DNA of 64,000 nucleotides from CAVZMI01 sp050011775 (GTDB lineage: Bacteria > Bacteroidota > Ignavibacteria > UBA10030 > CAVZMI01), in the NCBI GenBank assembly GCA_050011775.1, contig JBEKIL010000002.1, positions 242,916 through 306,915 of the forward strand, read 5' to 3'. Under the pieces are notes generated by a model. The model searched no databases and was not told where the DNA came from. It saw nothing but the letters and a program-made list of their open reading frames with translations. A program made the translations under genes and the position numbers. Positions 16,801 to 24,311 of the stretch are shown piece after piece; position 1 is the first letter of the stretch; every line of letters starts with the position of its first letter.

Positions 16801-18342
16801 GCCAGTTTGTCAAATATTAAAGAACAAATTGTGAAGAACAGGTTAAACAGGATAGTTGTGGCTTCTTGCACACCGCGAACGCATGAGCCTATATTCCGTG
16901 AGACCTTGCGTGAAGCCGGATTGAATCCTTACTTGTTTGAACTAGCTAACATTAGGGATCAATGTTCATGGGTTCATTCTTCTGAACCTGAAAAAGCAAC
17001 AGAAAAAGCAATCGAACTTGTTAAAATGTCTGTTTCACGTGCAAACGGTTTATCGCCTCTTGAAGGGGAAAAAATACCAATTCGTCAGAATGCCATCGTT
17101 ATCGGCGGTGGAGTGAGCGGAATGACTGCCGCACTATCGCTTGCTGAGCAGGGTTTTGACGTCGATTTAATAGAGAAATCTTCACAATTAGGTGGTAACC
17201 TTGCTTTTGTGAATAGCACTCTCGAAAATGAAAACCTTACTGAATTTAAATCTGACCTGATAGAGAAATTCAGCACGCACAGGAATATCGATTACCACCT
17301 GAATTCTATGATTAAAAATGTCTCGGGTCATATCGGCGATTTTAAAATCAAAATAATTAAGGACGGCAGGCCGAAAGAATTCACCTGCGGAGCAATAATA
17401 ATAGCGACGGGTGCAAAACCTGCCGATACACAAGAGTACACTTATGGCACCGTTAAAAATGTCATGACACAAATAGAACTGGAGAAATTACTTAACGGCA
17501 AGAAGATTGAAAAGGAAGGCCAGACGTATGTGATGATCCAGTGTGTAGGTTCACGTAATACTGAAAATCCTTATTGCAGTAGAATTTGCTGCTCGATGGC
17601 GATTAAAAATGCATTGAGGATTAAAAAAGAAGATCCCACCACTAATATTTTTATTCTTTACAGAGATATCAGGACGTACGGATTCAGGGAAATATTTTAC
17701 AAGCAAGCCCGTGAAGCGGGAGTAGTCTTTATAAGATATAATGAAGAAAATTTACCTGTTGTATCGGATGTTAATGGTGGTTTAAGCTCGGTTAGGGTCG
17801 ATAGTCCCGATTTTCCCGAAACGATTATAATAGAAACCGATAAGCTTATATTAAGTACGGGCATAAAAGCAAACGAAGATAACAAATTGATTTCGGATAT
17901 GCTGAAAGTACCTCTTAATGCAAGTGGTTTTTATGTTGAAGCCCACATGAAATTACGACCTGTGGATTTTGCTACCGAAGGATTATTCTTATGCGGGTTG
18001 GCTCATTCACCAAAAATGATCGATGAGAATATCTCCCAGGCAAAAGCTGCCGCTGCAAGGGCTGCAACAATTCTTTCAAAGACTCACCTGGAGGTAGGTG
18101 CTCAGGTTTCCGTTGTGGATCAAAACAAATGCGTATCATGCATGACCTGTATCAAGGTGTGTCCTTACGGGGCTCCCTTCTGCAACTATGATCACAAGTC
18201 GGAAATTGAAAAAGCAAAATGCATGGGCTGCGGGATCTGTGCAGCGGAGTGTCCAGCCCGGGCAATTCAGTTCAACCATTTCAAATCGGATCATTTCAAG
18301 GCAATGATAAATGAATTATTTTATGCGGAAGAAATTGTATAA
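13885..18342 (+). CDS. hdrA: Giant HdrA-GltD-HdrA fusion flavoprotein (1485 residues)
   Basis: HdrA is the flavin and Fe-S hub of heterodisulfide reductase complexes and the site of electron bifurcation. Domains in order: an HdrA N-terminal piece with GGGIGG (16-21) and ferredoxin CNDCGDCTKAC (112-122); an inserted GltD/NfnB-like NAD(P)H oxidoreductase with cluster motif CGRVCPAPCETAC (201-213), GAGPSG (263-268), GGGNVAVDVA (394-403) and GGD (534-536); the rest of the first HdrA with CLNCAQCSECMECVSAC (629-645); a second HdrA starting at HCGINIAGTVDV (936-947) with GGGVSG (1074-1079); and two C-terminal [4Fe-4S] motifs (1416-1426, 1446-1456). The GTG start follows GGAAG by nine bases and the family N-terminus begins about ten residues later. 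No frameshift is seen. The GltD module would supply NAD(P)H oxidation to Hdr, to the glutamate synthase, or to both. Confidence 0.88.
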   Translation: MNTDKKKMVGAVLVEGGGIGGVQASLDLANSGYKVYLVNRSATIGGMMSHLDKTFPTGDCAICVISPKLVECARNLNIEILTLSELEKIEGKPGNFKVSVKKSPRFINEKICNDCGDCTKACPVEVSDKFNRDLGVRKAVQKYYAQAIPNMPNILKLGHAPCKMKCPANVNVQGYIQLIKKQEYIKAVSLIRERNPFAAICGRVCPAPCETACTRLKLDSPLAIRQLKRFAADQEIKRYKSGELSLPEQKIPSLNAKKVAIIGAGPSGLTAAGDLADKGFAVTIYEAKETAGGMLYWGIPGYRLPKDILDYEIELIKRKGVKIVLNCTIGKDKTLSELQKENAAIFLSAGIHISKKVGIEGEDKEGVNYGIEFLRQAANADNKPTVKDKVLVIGGGNVAVDVARTALRLGAKKVELFSLERRNEMPAYKEEIEATLAEGIILWNGWGPKQILGNGSVTGIELKLCVSVFDDNGKFNPSYDENNTITMNADQVIVAIGQMVDIGLARHIGVDIEHGCIKINSVTLETSVKGIFAGGDIASGLGSVIGAVAAGKRAAESISRYLNGEDLLSDRFEHSLKPVSEELFPSTKKVVKKKRAVAAELPVNSRIDNFNEIEKSFSEKEAIAEAERCLNCAQCSECMECVSACEKKAVDHSMKEQNVELEVGSVILTTGFDEFDAERIGEYGFNRYPNVLTSVQFERMLSAAGPYSGHLVRKDNSKDAKRIAWIQCVGSRETKCGNEYCSSVCCMATTKQVMIASEHLEGLQGTIFNIDIRAFGKDFDQYYERARAMKNIRFIKSIPSRIIQMPESNDLRLIYIDPVTGYSEQDFDLVVLAVGLDPKISVTESVRKLGIDVNEYGFCKTDRLAPLITSKPGVFVGGAFQEPKDISETVMQASAAAAMAMELLSPAKNTLITLKEYPSEHDVTDEKPRIGVFICHCGINIAGTVDVEKVTESIKNRPGVVFASHTMYTCSDASLSNIKEQIVKNRLNRIVVASCTPRTHEPIFRETLREAGLNPYLFELANIRDQCSWVHSSEPEKATEKAIELVKMSVSRANGLSPLEGEKIPIRQNAIVIGGGVSGMTAALSLAEQGFDVDLIEKSSQLGGNLAFVNSTLENENLTEFKSDLIEKFSTHRNIDYHLNSMIKNVSGHIGDFKIKIIKDGRPKEFTCGAIIIATGAKPADTQEYTYGTVKNVMTQIELEKLLNGKKIEKEGQTYVMIQCVGSRNTENPYCSRICCSMAIKNALRIKKEDPTTNIFILYRDIRTYGFREIFYKQAREAGVVFIRYNEENLPVVSDVNGGLSSVRVDSPDFPETIIIETDKLILSTGIKANEDNKLISDMLKVPLNASGFYVEAHMKLRPVDFATEGLFLCGLAHSPKMIDENISQAKAAAARAATILSKTHLEVGAQVSVVDQNKCVSCMTCIKVCPYGAPFCNYDHKSEIEKAKCMGCGICAAECPARAIQFNHFKSDHFKAMINELFYAEEIV

Positions 18343-18344
18343 AA

Positions 18345-18770
18345 ATGATTAATATAACTTTTGAGCCGAAAATTATTGCTTTTTGCTGCCATTATTGCGC
18401 TTATGCATCGGCCGATTTAGCAGGTTCAATGCGACTGCAATATCCATCGGGAGTTCGGATCATCCGCACACCGTGTACCGGAAGGCTTGAGGTTGATTTT
18501 TATATGAAAGCATTCGAAGATGGTGCAGATGGAGTGCTGGTGGCAGGATGTCTTGAAGGAGGATGCCATTTTATTGACGGCAATCTTTTCGCGAAAAGGC
18601 GGGTGAATTCTGTCAGGGATTTACTTGAAGAATGCGGCATTGAAAAAGAACGTCTGCGTATGGTCAATATTTCGGCCGCAATGGCGAAAAATTTAGTGGA
18701 TATAATTAACGATATGGTAAATACAATAAGAGAATTAGGGCCGAATCCGATATGCAATAAAAATGAGTAG
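18345..18770 (+). CDS. mvhD: MvhD-type [2Fe-2S] delta subunit
   Basis: A 141-residue protein matching the MvhD family along its length. It has FCCHYCAYASADLAG (Cys14/15/18), TPCTGR (Cys44) and AGCLEGGCHF (Cys69/74), all the expected cluster ligands. It links an electron donor module to HdrA. It starts 2 bases after the HdrA fusion and is followed by MetV, the same neighbourhood seen in acetogen MetFV-Hdr clusters. It retains more cysteines than its paralogue at 5456. Confidence 0.92.
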   Translation: MINITFEPKIIAFCCHYCAYASADLAGSMRLQYPSGVRIIRTPCTGRLEVDFYMKAFEDGADGVLVAGCLEGGCHFIDGNLFAKRRVNSVRDLLEECGIEKERLRMVNISAAMAKNLVDIINDMVNTIRELGPNPICNKNE

Positions 18771-18811
18771 AATAAATATTTAACCACAAAGTACATTTAA
18801 GGGTTTATACA

Positions 18812-19480
18812 ATGATAGTCGCTCAAAGAAAAAAAATACCGGAAATATTTGATGTCATTAAAGATCATAGAAATGTTCTGGTTCTGGGCTGTGGTACATG
18901 TGTTACGGTCTGCTTGGCGGGAGGGGAAAGAGAGGTCTCAATCATATCGTCCGCGTTAAGAATTGCTTCAAGAAAAAAAGGGAAACGGATAAAGGTGAAC
19001 GAATACACGATCGAGCGCCAGTGTGATAATGTTTTCATCGAAAGCGCTGCTGAAGAAATAAGGAAAAACGACGCTGTTCTTTCATTGGGATGTGGTGCAG
19101 GAGTGCAGGCCATCGCGGAGAGATACCCCGATACACCTGTCTATGCCGGTCTCGATACGGCATTCCTCGGTATCCTGGAATCGAGAGGTGTCTGGACAGA
19201 AAAATGCATGCAGTGCGGAACATGTATCTTATCTGATTTTGGCGGTATTTGCCCCCTGACGCGCTGTGCAAAACACATGCTCAACGGTCCCTGCGGCGGC
19301 TCACGTGTAGACAGGTGCGAAATCAGAGCCGACCAACCCTGTGCCTGGCAGCTCATTTATAAAAGATTAAAAGATATCGGTCAACTGGACAAGATAACCA
19401 AAAGATATCCTATTAAGGATTGGAGTAATAGCATCGACGGCGGCAGCCGCATAATAATTAGGGAAGACCACAGGATATAG
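18812..19480 (+). CDS. metV: MetV: methylenetetrahydrofolate reductase C-terminal-type iron-sulfur subunit
   Basis: A 222-residue cysteine-rich protein. The N-terminal part has LGCGTCVTVC (Cys27/30/34) and a second LGCGAGVQ (Cys94). The C-terminal part has KCMQCGTC (132/135/138), CPLTRC and NGPCGG, the pattern of the MTHFR C-terminal (MetV) family. In acetogens MetV forms a complex with MetF and passes electrons from Hdr subunits to its flavin. Here it is the last gene before a strong terminator, while metF is the second gene. The two likely work together although nearly 12 kb apart in the operon. Confidence 0.87.
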   Translation: MIVAQRKKIPEIFDVIKDHRNVLVLGCGTCVTVCLAGGEREVSIISSALRIASRKKGKRIKVNEYTIERQCDNVFIESAAEEIRKNDAVLSLGCGAGVQAIAERYPDTPVYAGLDTAFLGILESRGVWTEKCMQCGTCILSDFGGICPLTRCAKHMLNGPCGGSRVDRCEIRADQPCAWQLIYKRLKDIGQLDKITKRYPIKDWSNSIDGGSRIIIREDHRI

Positions 19481-19483
19481 ACA

Positions 19484-19525
19484 AGTCTTAAGTTTCATCA
19501 TGAAATTTAAGACTATTTTATTTTT
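19484..19525 (+). terminator. Rho-independent terminator ending the Hdr-Glt-MetFV operon
   Basis: AGTCTTAAGTTTCA pairs with TGAAATTTAAGACT (14 bp with one G-U pair) around a 3-base loop, followed by ATTTTATTTTT. Confidence 0.85.
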
Positions 19526-19608
19526 ACTTATTGACTTATCAATAGATCCCTCATAGCTTTCGGAAGTATACTCAAGGCGGGATCCTCAATTCGATACATA
19601 CTTCTCGT

Positions 19609-21429
19609 TCATTTCTTCCCGACGGTAAAAAGCGACAGTGTTGTTACGGAGTTTGCCGGAATTCTCAACGGAGCCTGCCTGTTGTAGCTGCCGACACTGA
19701 CACAGTTTTCCGTCTGACTGGATCTATAGACTTCTCCTTTAGAAATAGAGAAATTCTTGATGGACAGATTGAGTGATATATTAGTGACCTCGGTTGTATT
19801 TATTATGACCGCAGTAAGTTTTTTGTTATCCGGGCTGATATAAGCTGAAATCCTTAGTCCGGTATTGTCGGTCGCGGCATCCACACGCTGCCAGTCAGCG
19901 TCGATGAAAGCCGAATACTGCTTGAAAGCATAATAGGTTGGCTTGATCGTATAGGAGGCTGAATCATCCATGCTGATCAGGCCGGTCCCCGTGCCCCAGA
20001 ATAAATCCCAATACAAATAAGCTGATACATTCTCCACAGTCAGTGCATTATGCATCACAAGCGCTGTATTGATTGCGTCGGACCACGTGCCGGGCTCGTC
20101 CTCGAACTCTGTCTGGAACACAGGCTTGTTGCCATTCCGCATATCAAGGTTATGATAGCTGATCATTCTTGGAATAAACCTGTCAGGTGCCGAGCCGCAG
20201 CCGCTGCAGTCGTAGAGATGATGCGCGTAAGCATAGACATGTGATAGGCTGTCCAAATTTTCTATGTACTCCTTGGAATTACCTAGACCGGACGATTCGG
20301 GAGCAAGCATCTTCGGCATGTCTGAACCCATTTCAGTATTCAACTTATGCCAGACCGCTTCGAAGGCTTTGTTATAAGCGGCAAGGTTTGTATCTAAAGA
20401 TTCTCTAGGAGTGAATTTGCACGAATTCCATGGGGCTTCGTAGTCAAGCTCATTCTGTATACTTATATAATCTACTTTGACGCCTGCTTTGGTGTAAGCA
20501 GCCACACTGTTATACCACCACTCTGCAAACTCATTGTACATATATTTTCCGTCGCTTTTCTTAAGCGTTCCGCCGATTACGTTCGTGTTACTTTTCAGGT
20601 AGGCGGGGGGTGACCAGGACGATATCATAATCTTCAGGTGTCGCCCAAGGGCCTCTTCACCACGCTTGGCTATTTCAACTGTTTCGTGAAATGAATTTGG
20701 CTCCATGTCGTAATTGTTTTTTATGCGGAGTATATCAAGGCCAAGCTCCTTGAAGAGCAGATTGTACAGGTCGCTCTTTTTTTGATGGTTAACTAAATTC
20801 GCGGTGTAATAAGCACCGGAGGCTCCAAAACCATCTATTTTTTGGTGGCGCGTTTTGACATTAATCCGGGCTGTCCCTCTGGGTTTTGCAGGGATGACCT
20901 TGGGAGCATCGACCTCAGGGCCAAATACCTTGGCGTCATCAACGTAAAAATTGACGCCAGGTGCAGGGCCTTCAAAGTACACATCCAGCACCGATAATGT
21001 GCCCTTTACATGCAGTGTGAATTCGCCTGAAAGCAGAACCCAGTTACTGTCTGTTACAGCAGCACGGGCCACGCCATAATACCTGGTGCCGCTGTCATCC
21101 TGTTGTTCGAAGGATATAGCAACCGTATCGATATGGGCGTTGTCAAGTCTCACCCAGCCTGATACCTTGTATGTCTTACCCTCCAACATTTTGTCGAATA
21201 CCGATTGTTTTATCCCCTGCCAATTCGCCAATCTGCGGATTGCCTTACAACTGCCCGTACCGTTGTGAACCGGTGATGAAACGGCTTCAATTGCGCAGGT
21301 CCGGTCGAACCAGCCCTCCTTTCCTCTCTCAAAACCGGGATTGGTCAGGATGTTGTTGTCAGCGTAAGCGTGCTCCAATGACAAAACCATCAGGGCAAAT
21401 AAAGAGATGTATAGACCTTTAAAAAACAT
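19609..21429 (-). CDS. Secreted GH30-like glycoside hydrolase with N-terminal carbohydrate-binding domain
   Basis: A 606-residue exported protein. Residues 1-23 are a signal peptide ending at AYA. Residues 25-170 resemble a CBM4/9 or CBM6-type beta-sandwich (NPGFERGKEGW). Residues 185-600 form a GH30-like (beta/alpha)8 barrel with a side beta domain. The probable acid/base is Glu327 in SIQNELDY and the probable nucleophile Glu441 in FQTEFEDEPG. The family acts on glucuronoxylan, beta-1,6-glucans or related polymers; the exact substrate cannot be told. AAGGAG precedes the ATG. No type IX sorting domain is present. The first codons and upstream region are duplicated about 1 kb away. Confidence 0.82.
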   Translation of the reverse strand: MFFKGLYISLFALMVLSLEHAYADNNILTNPGFERGKEGWFDRTCAIEAVSSPVHNGTGSCKAIRRLANWQGIKQSVFDKMLEGKTYKVSGWVRLDNAHIDTVAISFEQQDDSGTRYYGVARAAVTDSNWVLLSGEFTLHVKGTLSVLDVYFEGPAPGVNFYVDDAKVFGPEVDAPKVIPAKPRGTARINVKTRHQKIDGFGASGAYYTANLVNHQKKSDLYNLLFKELGLDILRIKNNYDMEPNSFHETVEIAKRGEEALGRHLKIMISSWSPPAYLKSNTNVIGGTLKKSDGKYMYNEFAEWWYNSVAAYTKAGVKVDYISIQNELDYEAPWNSCKFTPRESLDTNLAAYNKAFEAVWHKLNTEMGSDMPKMLAPESSGLGNSKEYIENLDSLSHVYAYAHHLYDCSGCGSAPDRFIPRMISYHNLDMRNGNKPVFQTEFEDEPGTWSDAINTALVMHNALTVENVSAYLYWDLFWGTGTGLISMDDSASYTIKPTYYAFKQYSAFIDADWQRVDAATDNTGLRISAYISPDNKKLTAVIINTTEVTNISLNLSIKNFSISKGEVYRSSQTENCVSVGSYNRQAPLRIPANSVTTLSLFTVGKK

Positions 21430-21529
21430 GTTAATTCTCCTTACTCCAGAGGTAGTTAATATTTTTCAATTCAGTGTAGATTTTGCAGAAGTTTAAGTAT
21501 AACAAATAATCAAATGATCTGCAATCTTA
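21400..21529 (-). repeat. GH30 start-and-leader region, copy 1 of a direct repeat
   Basis: About 130 bases spanning the first ~10 codons and the upstream region of the GH30 gene recur at 22410-22539 in the same orientation with roughly a dozen differences. Confidence 0.75.
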
Positions 21530-21548
21530 GATAGTGGGCTGTTTGCTC

Positions 21549-21576
21549 TTTCCCTCGGGGTGTGTACCGGGGGAAA
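21549..21576 (-). terminator. Weak hairpin downstream of the lipoprotein gene
   Basis: TTTCCCTCGG and CCGGGGGAAA can pair with one mismatch. The position, just past the 3' end of the leftward lipoprotein gene, suits a terminator, but there is no clear T-run. Confidence 0.3.
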
Positions 21577-21616
21577 CGAAATTCATATTCTTTTTAGTTA
21601 TTAGTCTATTCAATGT

Positions 21617-22264
21617 TTATTTGGCCACATAATAAGTTTTTAGATTCGAGACAGCGCGAAAGGAAGTTGATGTGACCGAGGTTTGTTTAACTATTCCCAC
21701 ACCACGTACAAACCATGTAGAATCTATACGCCAATAATTATGCCGAACAACGAGAACCGCTTGAGCAAAGGATGTGTCCAACACAGAAACAGACGAGATT
21801 GAACCAATATAAATTGTATCTGGATTATCGGATGCATTCGAAATCCACTGCTGGCCGGCTGCAATAGGCGATTTCAGAATCGGAAATTTTGCACTCATGA
21901 ATATTATCGCCGTATCGCTTGCATCTCTTACAATATAATACTGGTTAATGCTTCCATCCGTGTAACTATAGTATCCATTAATCGGTTGATCAGGAGGCGG
22001 ATTATTGACTATTACATCTTCAATATAGGAGTAGAGAAGGCTTCCGTCATCACAACGGAGCGTGTCCTTAATCCTTATTTCTATTGTTGCAAACTCAGTC
22101 GTACTGATACGTTCATAAATCCAACGATTACCAATCTTCAGAGGCAAATAGGCGGAAATATCCTCGATCTGGTTGCCGGTGGGTGGAGTAGTCGGAATGT
22201 CTTTGCAGGTTAGAAAAATAAACATAATTGCGAATATGACTGTAAATAAGATTAGAGCTCTCAT
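21617..22264 (-). CDS. Secreted lipoprotein of unknown function
   Basis: A 215-residue protein with a hydrophobic signal and lipobox-like FLTCKD (Cys20). A proline-rich spacer follows, then a beta-rich domain beginning YLPLKIGNRWIYE, a phrase common in FCB-group envelope lipoproteins. No catalytic motif is seen. It lies upstream of the GH30 gene on the same strand, but a 190-base gap with its own leader separates them, so an operon is unlikely. Confidence 0.7.
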   Translation of the reverse strand: MRALILFTVIFAIMFIFLTCKDIPTTPPTGNQIEDISAYLPLKIGNRWIYERISTTEFATIEIRIKDTLRCDDGSLLYSYIEDVIVNNPPPDQPINGYYSYTDGSINQYYIVRDASDTAIIFMSAKFPILKSPIAAGQQWISNASDNPDTIYIGSISSVSVLDTSFAQAVLVVRHNYWRIDSTWFVRGVGIVKQTSVTSTSFRAVSNLKTYYVAK

Positions 22265-22662
22265 CAGATAGATCTCCGCTTTCGATTATGGTGGCTCCAC
22301 GTGTTTTTCCCAAAGTAACCACCTAATGATTTACCATAAATTTACATATTTCTAATTTGAATTGCGCTATTAGAAATAACATTCTCATATGTCCGCTTGA
22401 AGGGAAAACAGAAAGATGTAGAGACCTTTACAAAACATGTTAATTTTCCTTATTCCAGAGGTAGTTAATATTTTTCAATTCAGTGCAGATATTGCAGAAA
22501 TTGAAGTACAACAAATAATCAAATGATCTGCAATCTTACTTTTTATGTTATTTTTTCCTAGTATAGGGTAGTCCCAGGTGTTATTGGATGAATGAAACCA
22601 TAGATCGATGGAGTTGAATTTCATGTAGAAGACAATATATTATATAGAAATAGTGAGGTATC
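22265..22662. other. Intergenic region with repeat copy 2 and probable promoters
   Basis: It holds the second copy of the GH30 leader (22410-22539) and the upstream regions of two divergent genes. Outside the repeat I see no gene. Confidence 0.5.
22410..22539 (-). pseudogene. Remnant of a duplicated GH30-type gene start
   Basis: The leader and first codons of the GH30 gene are duplicated here. The ATG complement lies at 22437-22439 and the following codons read MFCKGLYIF, close to MFFKGLYIS of the intact gene, before similarity ends near 22410. Only the promoter, leader and start survive. Confidence 0.6.
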
Positions 22663-23616
22663 ATGGACTATCCGATCATCGGACGGAGCAAAACTTCTCA
22701 ACTGCTTATCAAGACGATTCATCGTATTGCAGCGACTCGAAGGGATCTTTTGATAATCGGTGAATCGGGCGTTGGAAAAGGGACACTCGCGAAAAGTATT
22801 TATCAGGTGAGCAGGAGCGATAGTGAGTCAGTCCCTTTTCTTTCGTTGAATCTTTCGGCAATCGACGAAAAAGAAGTGGAGTACATGTTATTCGGAAATC
22901 AATCCAGACATGTCCCATCCGCAAAGAGACGCAGTGCTGTGCAAAAGGAACATGGCGGGTTTGTTCTGATCGAAGATATAGAAGAGGGAAATCTTCTGAG
23001 TCAGATGAAGGTATTGAAGTTTATTGAAGAGAGCAGATCGAAGAAGAGCGGTAGTGAAAAAAATATTTCAACGGGCATCCGGTTTATTGTTACGATGAAA
23101 GAGAATCCCGTCGAGCTTGTCAGAAAAAGGAATCTTCTTGAGGAACTTCAGAAGATATTTATGAAATTCGAAACTGTCTACATTCCACCGCTGTGTGAAC
23201 GCCGGGAAGATATCCCTTTGCTTGTGAAACACTTTAAAGATACTCTCTGCAAGGATCTTAATCTGCCGGACGTCGATATCGATGCATATTCAATTGAAGT
23301 CCTTGTCCACCAGCCCTGGTACGGGAATATTCGCGAGCTTAAGGCGGTTACAGATCAATGCATTCTGTATTTAAAAGATGGCGGGTTCACGCTGCCGCCC
23401 GAGATGGTAGATGAAAAAACAGAAATTATTAAAATGCTCGATAATGTAAAGAGCGGACAGAAATTTACTCTCCGTCATTCACTCGGTATTATTGAGAGGG
23501 GTATCATCGAGCGAGTGCTCAAACGTTTCGGGTTCAACCAGCGTCGTGCGTCAACATTCTTAGGGATGAACCAGCAGTCCCTTCGTTATAGGTTGAAACG
23601 CCTCAGCATCCCCTGA
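22663..23616 (+). CDS. AAA+ regulator related to sigma-54 activators, lacking the GAFTGA motif
   Basis: A 317-residue protein without a receiver or sensor domain. It has an AAA+ domain (Walker A GESGVGKG at 33-40; Walker B-like VLIEDIEE at 101-108; PPLCERREDIPLL near 175) and a Fis-type helix-turn-helix at the C-terminus (about 275-317, RRASTFLGMNQQSLRYRLKRL). The sigma-54 contact loop GAFTGA is replaced by RHVPSA after LFGNQS, and the FR-DL-YRL arginine-finger region is altered. It probably binds DNA but may not activate sigma-54 polymerase. The convergent neighbour is phoU, so a role in phosphate control is possible but unsupported. Confidence 0.75.
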   Translation: MDYPIIGRSKTSQLLIKTIHRIAATRRDLLIIGESGVGKGTLAKSIYQVSRSDSESVPFLSLNLSAIDEKEVEYMLFGNQSRHVPSAKRRSAVQKEHGGFVLIEDIEEGNLLSQMKVLKFIEESRSKKSGSEKNISTGIRFIVTMKENPVELVRKRNLLEELQKIFMKFETVYIPPLCERREDIPLLVKHFKDTLCKDLNLPDVDIDAYSIEVLVHQPWYGNIRELKAVTDQCILYLKDGGFTLPPEMVDEKTEIIKMLDNVKSGQKFTLRHSLGIIERGIIERVLKRFGFNQRRASTFLGMNQQSLRYRLKRLSIP

Positions 23617-23643
23617 TGCTCCAAGCACGGAGTACGATGAGTG

Positions 23644-24303
23644 CTATTCCTCCGCATGATGTTTAATGATTTTTGCGTCCACAAGAAAGATTACATCTTC
23701 GGCGATGTTGGTGGCGTGATCGGCAAGCCGCTCTATGTGGCGTGAGACGATCATGAGATGAGCCGCGGGTTCTATGATTTCGGGATCGACTTTCATTTCA
23801 GCGACAAGCGATTGAAATATTTCCCGGTCGAGATCATCGACAGTATCGTCGTTGATGCAAATATCGCGGGCAAGCGCCGGGTCGTTATTAACGAATGAGT
23901 CAATTGCATGTTTAACCATTTGCCGTGCAATAGCAGCCATCTCAAGTATTTTTGTCCGGCGGATAAGATCGGCATGATCCCGCAGTGGGGTTACCCGCTC
24001 TGCAATATTTTTTGCAATATCTCCGACACGCTCAAGCTCGTTGTTCATTTTCAGCGCGGACATTAAAAGACGCAGATCAACTGCAACCGGCTGGGTCATT
24101 GCAAAAATATTTTCACACTGGCGGTCAATGAGGTTGTCATATTCATCGACCTTGTTGTCCCGATCTATGACAATCCGCGCCAGCTCAAGATTTGATTCTT
24201 CGAGTGCCTTTATGGCAAAATCGATCTGTTCGTCGACCACACTGCCCATTTTGATTATATTTGTCCGCAGCTGATCGAGCTGTTCTTCAAAAAATCTTCG
24301 CAT
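23644..24303 (-). CDS. phoU: Phosphate uptake regulator PhoU, copy 1
   Basis: A 219-residue all-helical protein with two PhoU repeats. The metal-binding E/D-rich motifs are visible (NNELERVGDIAKNIAER near 87 and SRHIERLADHATNIAEDV near 187). PhoU connects PstSCAB to the PhoR kinase and represses the Pho regulon when phosphate is plentiful. It is the last gene of the leftward pst operon, 8 bases after pstB, with AAGGAG before the ATG. A second copy, about four-fifths identical by eye, lies at 34072. Confidence 0.95.
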   Translation of the reverse strand: MRRFFEEQLDQLRTNIIKMGSVVDEQIDFAIKALEESNLELARIVIDRDNKVDEYDNLIDRQCENIFAMTQPVAVDLRLLMSALKMNNELERVGDIAKNIAERVTPLRDHADLIRRTKILEMAAIARQMVKHAIDSFVNNDPALARDICINDDTVDDLDREIFQSLVAEMKVDPEIIEPAAHLMIVSRHIERLADHATNIAEDVIFLVDAKIIKHHAEE

Positions 24304-24311
24304 ATCTCTCC

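Noticed and set aside
19609..21429. Glucosylceramidase as the specific function of the GH30-like protein
   Set aside because: The family covers several substrates, and nothing in the sequence that I can see selects a lipid substrate over xylan or glucan.
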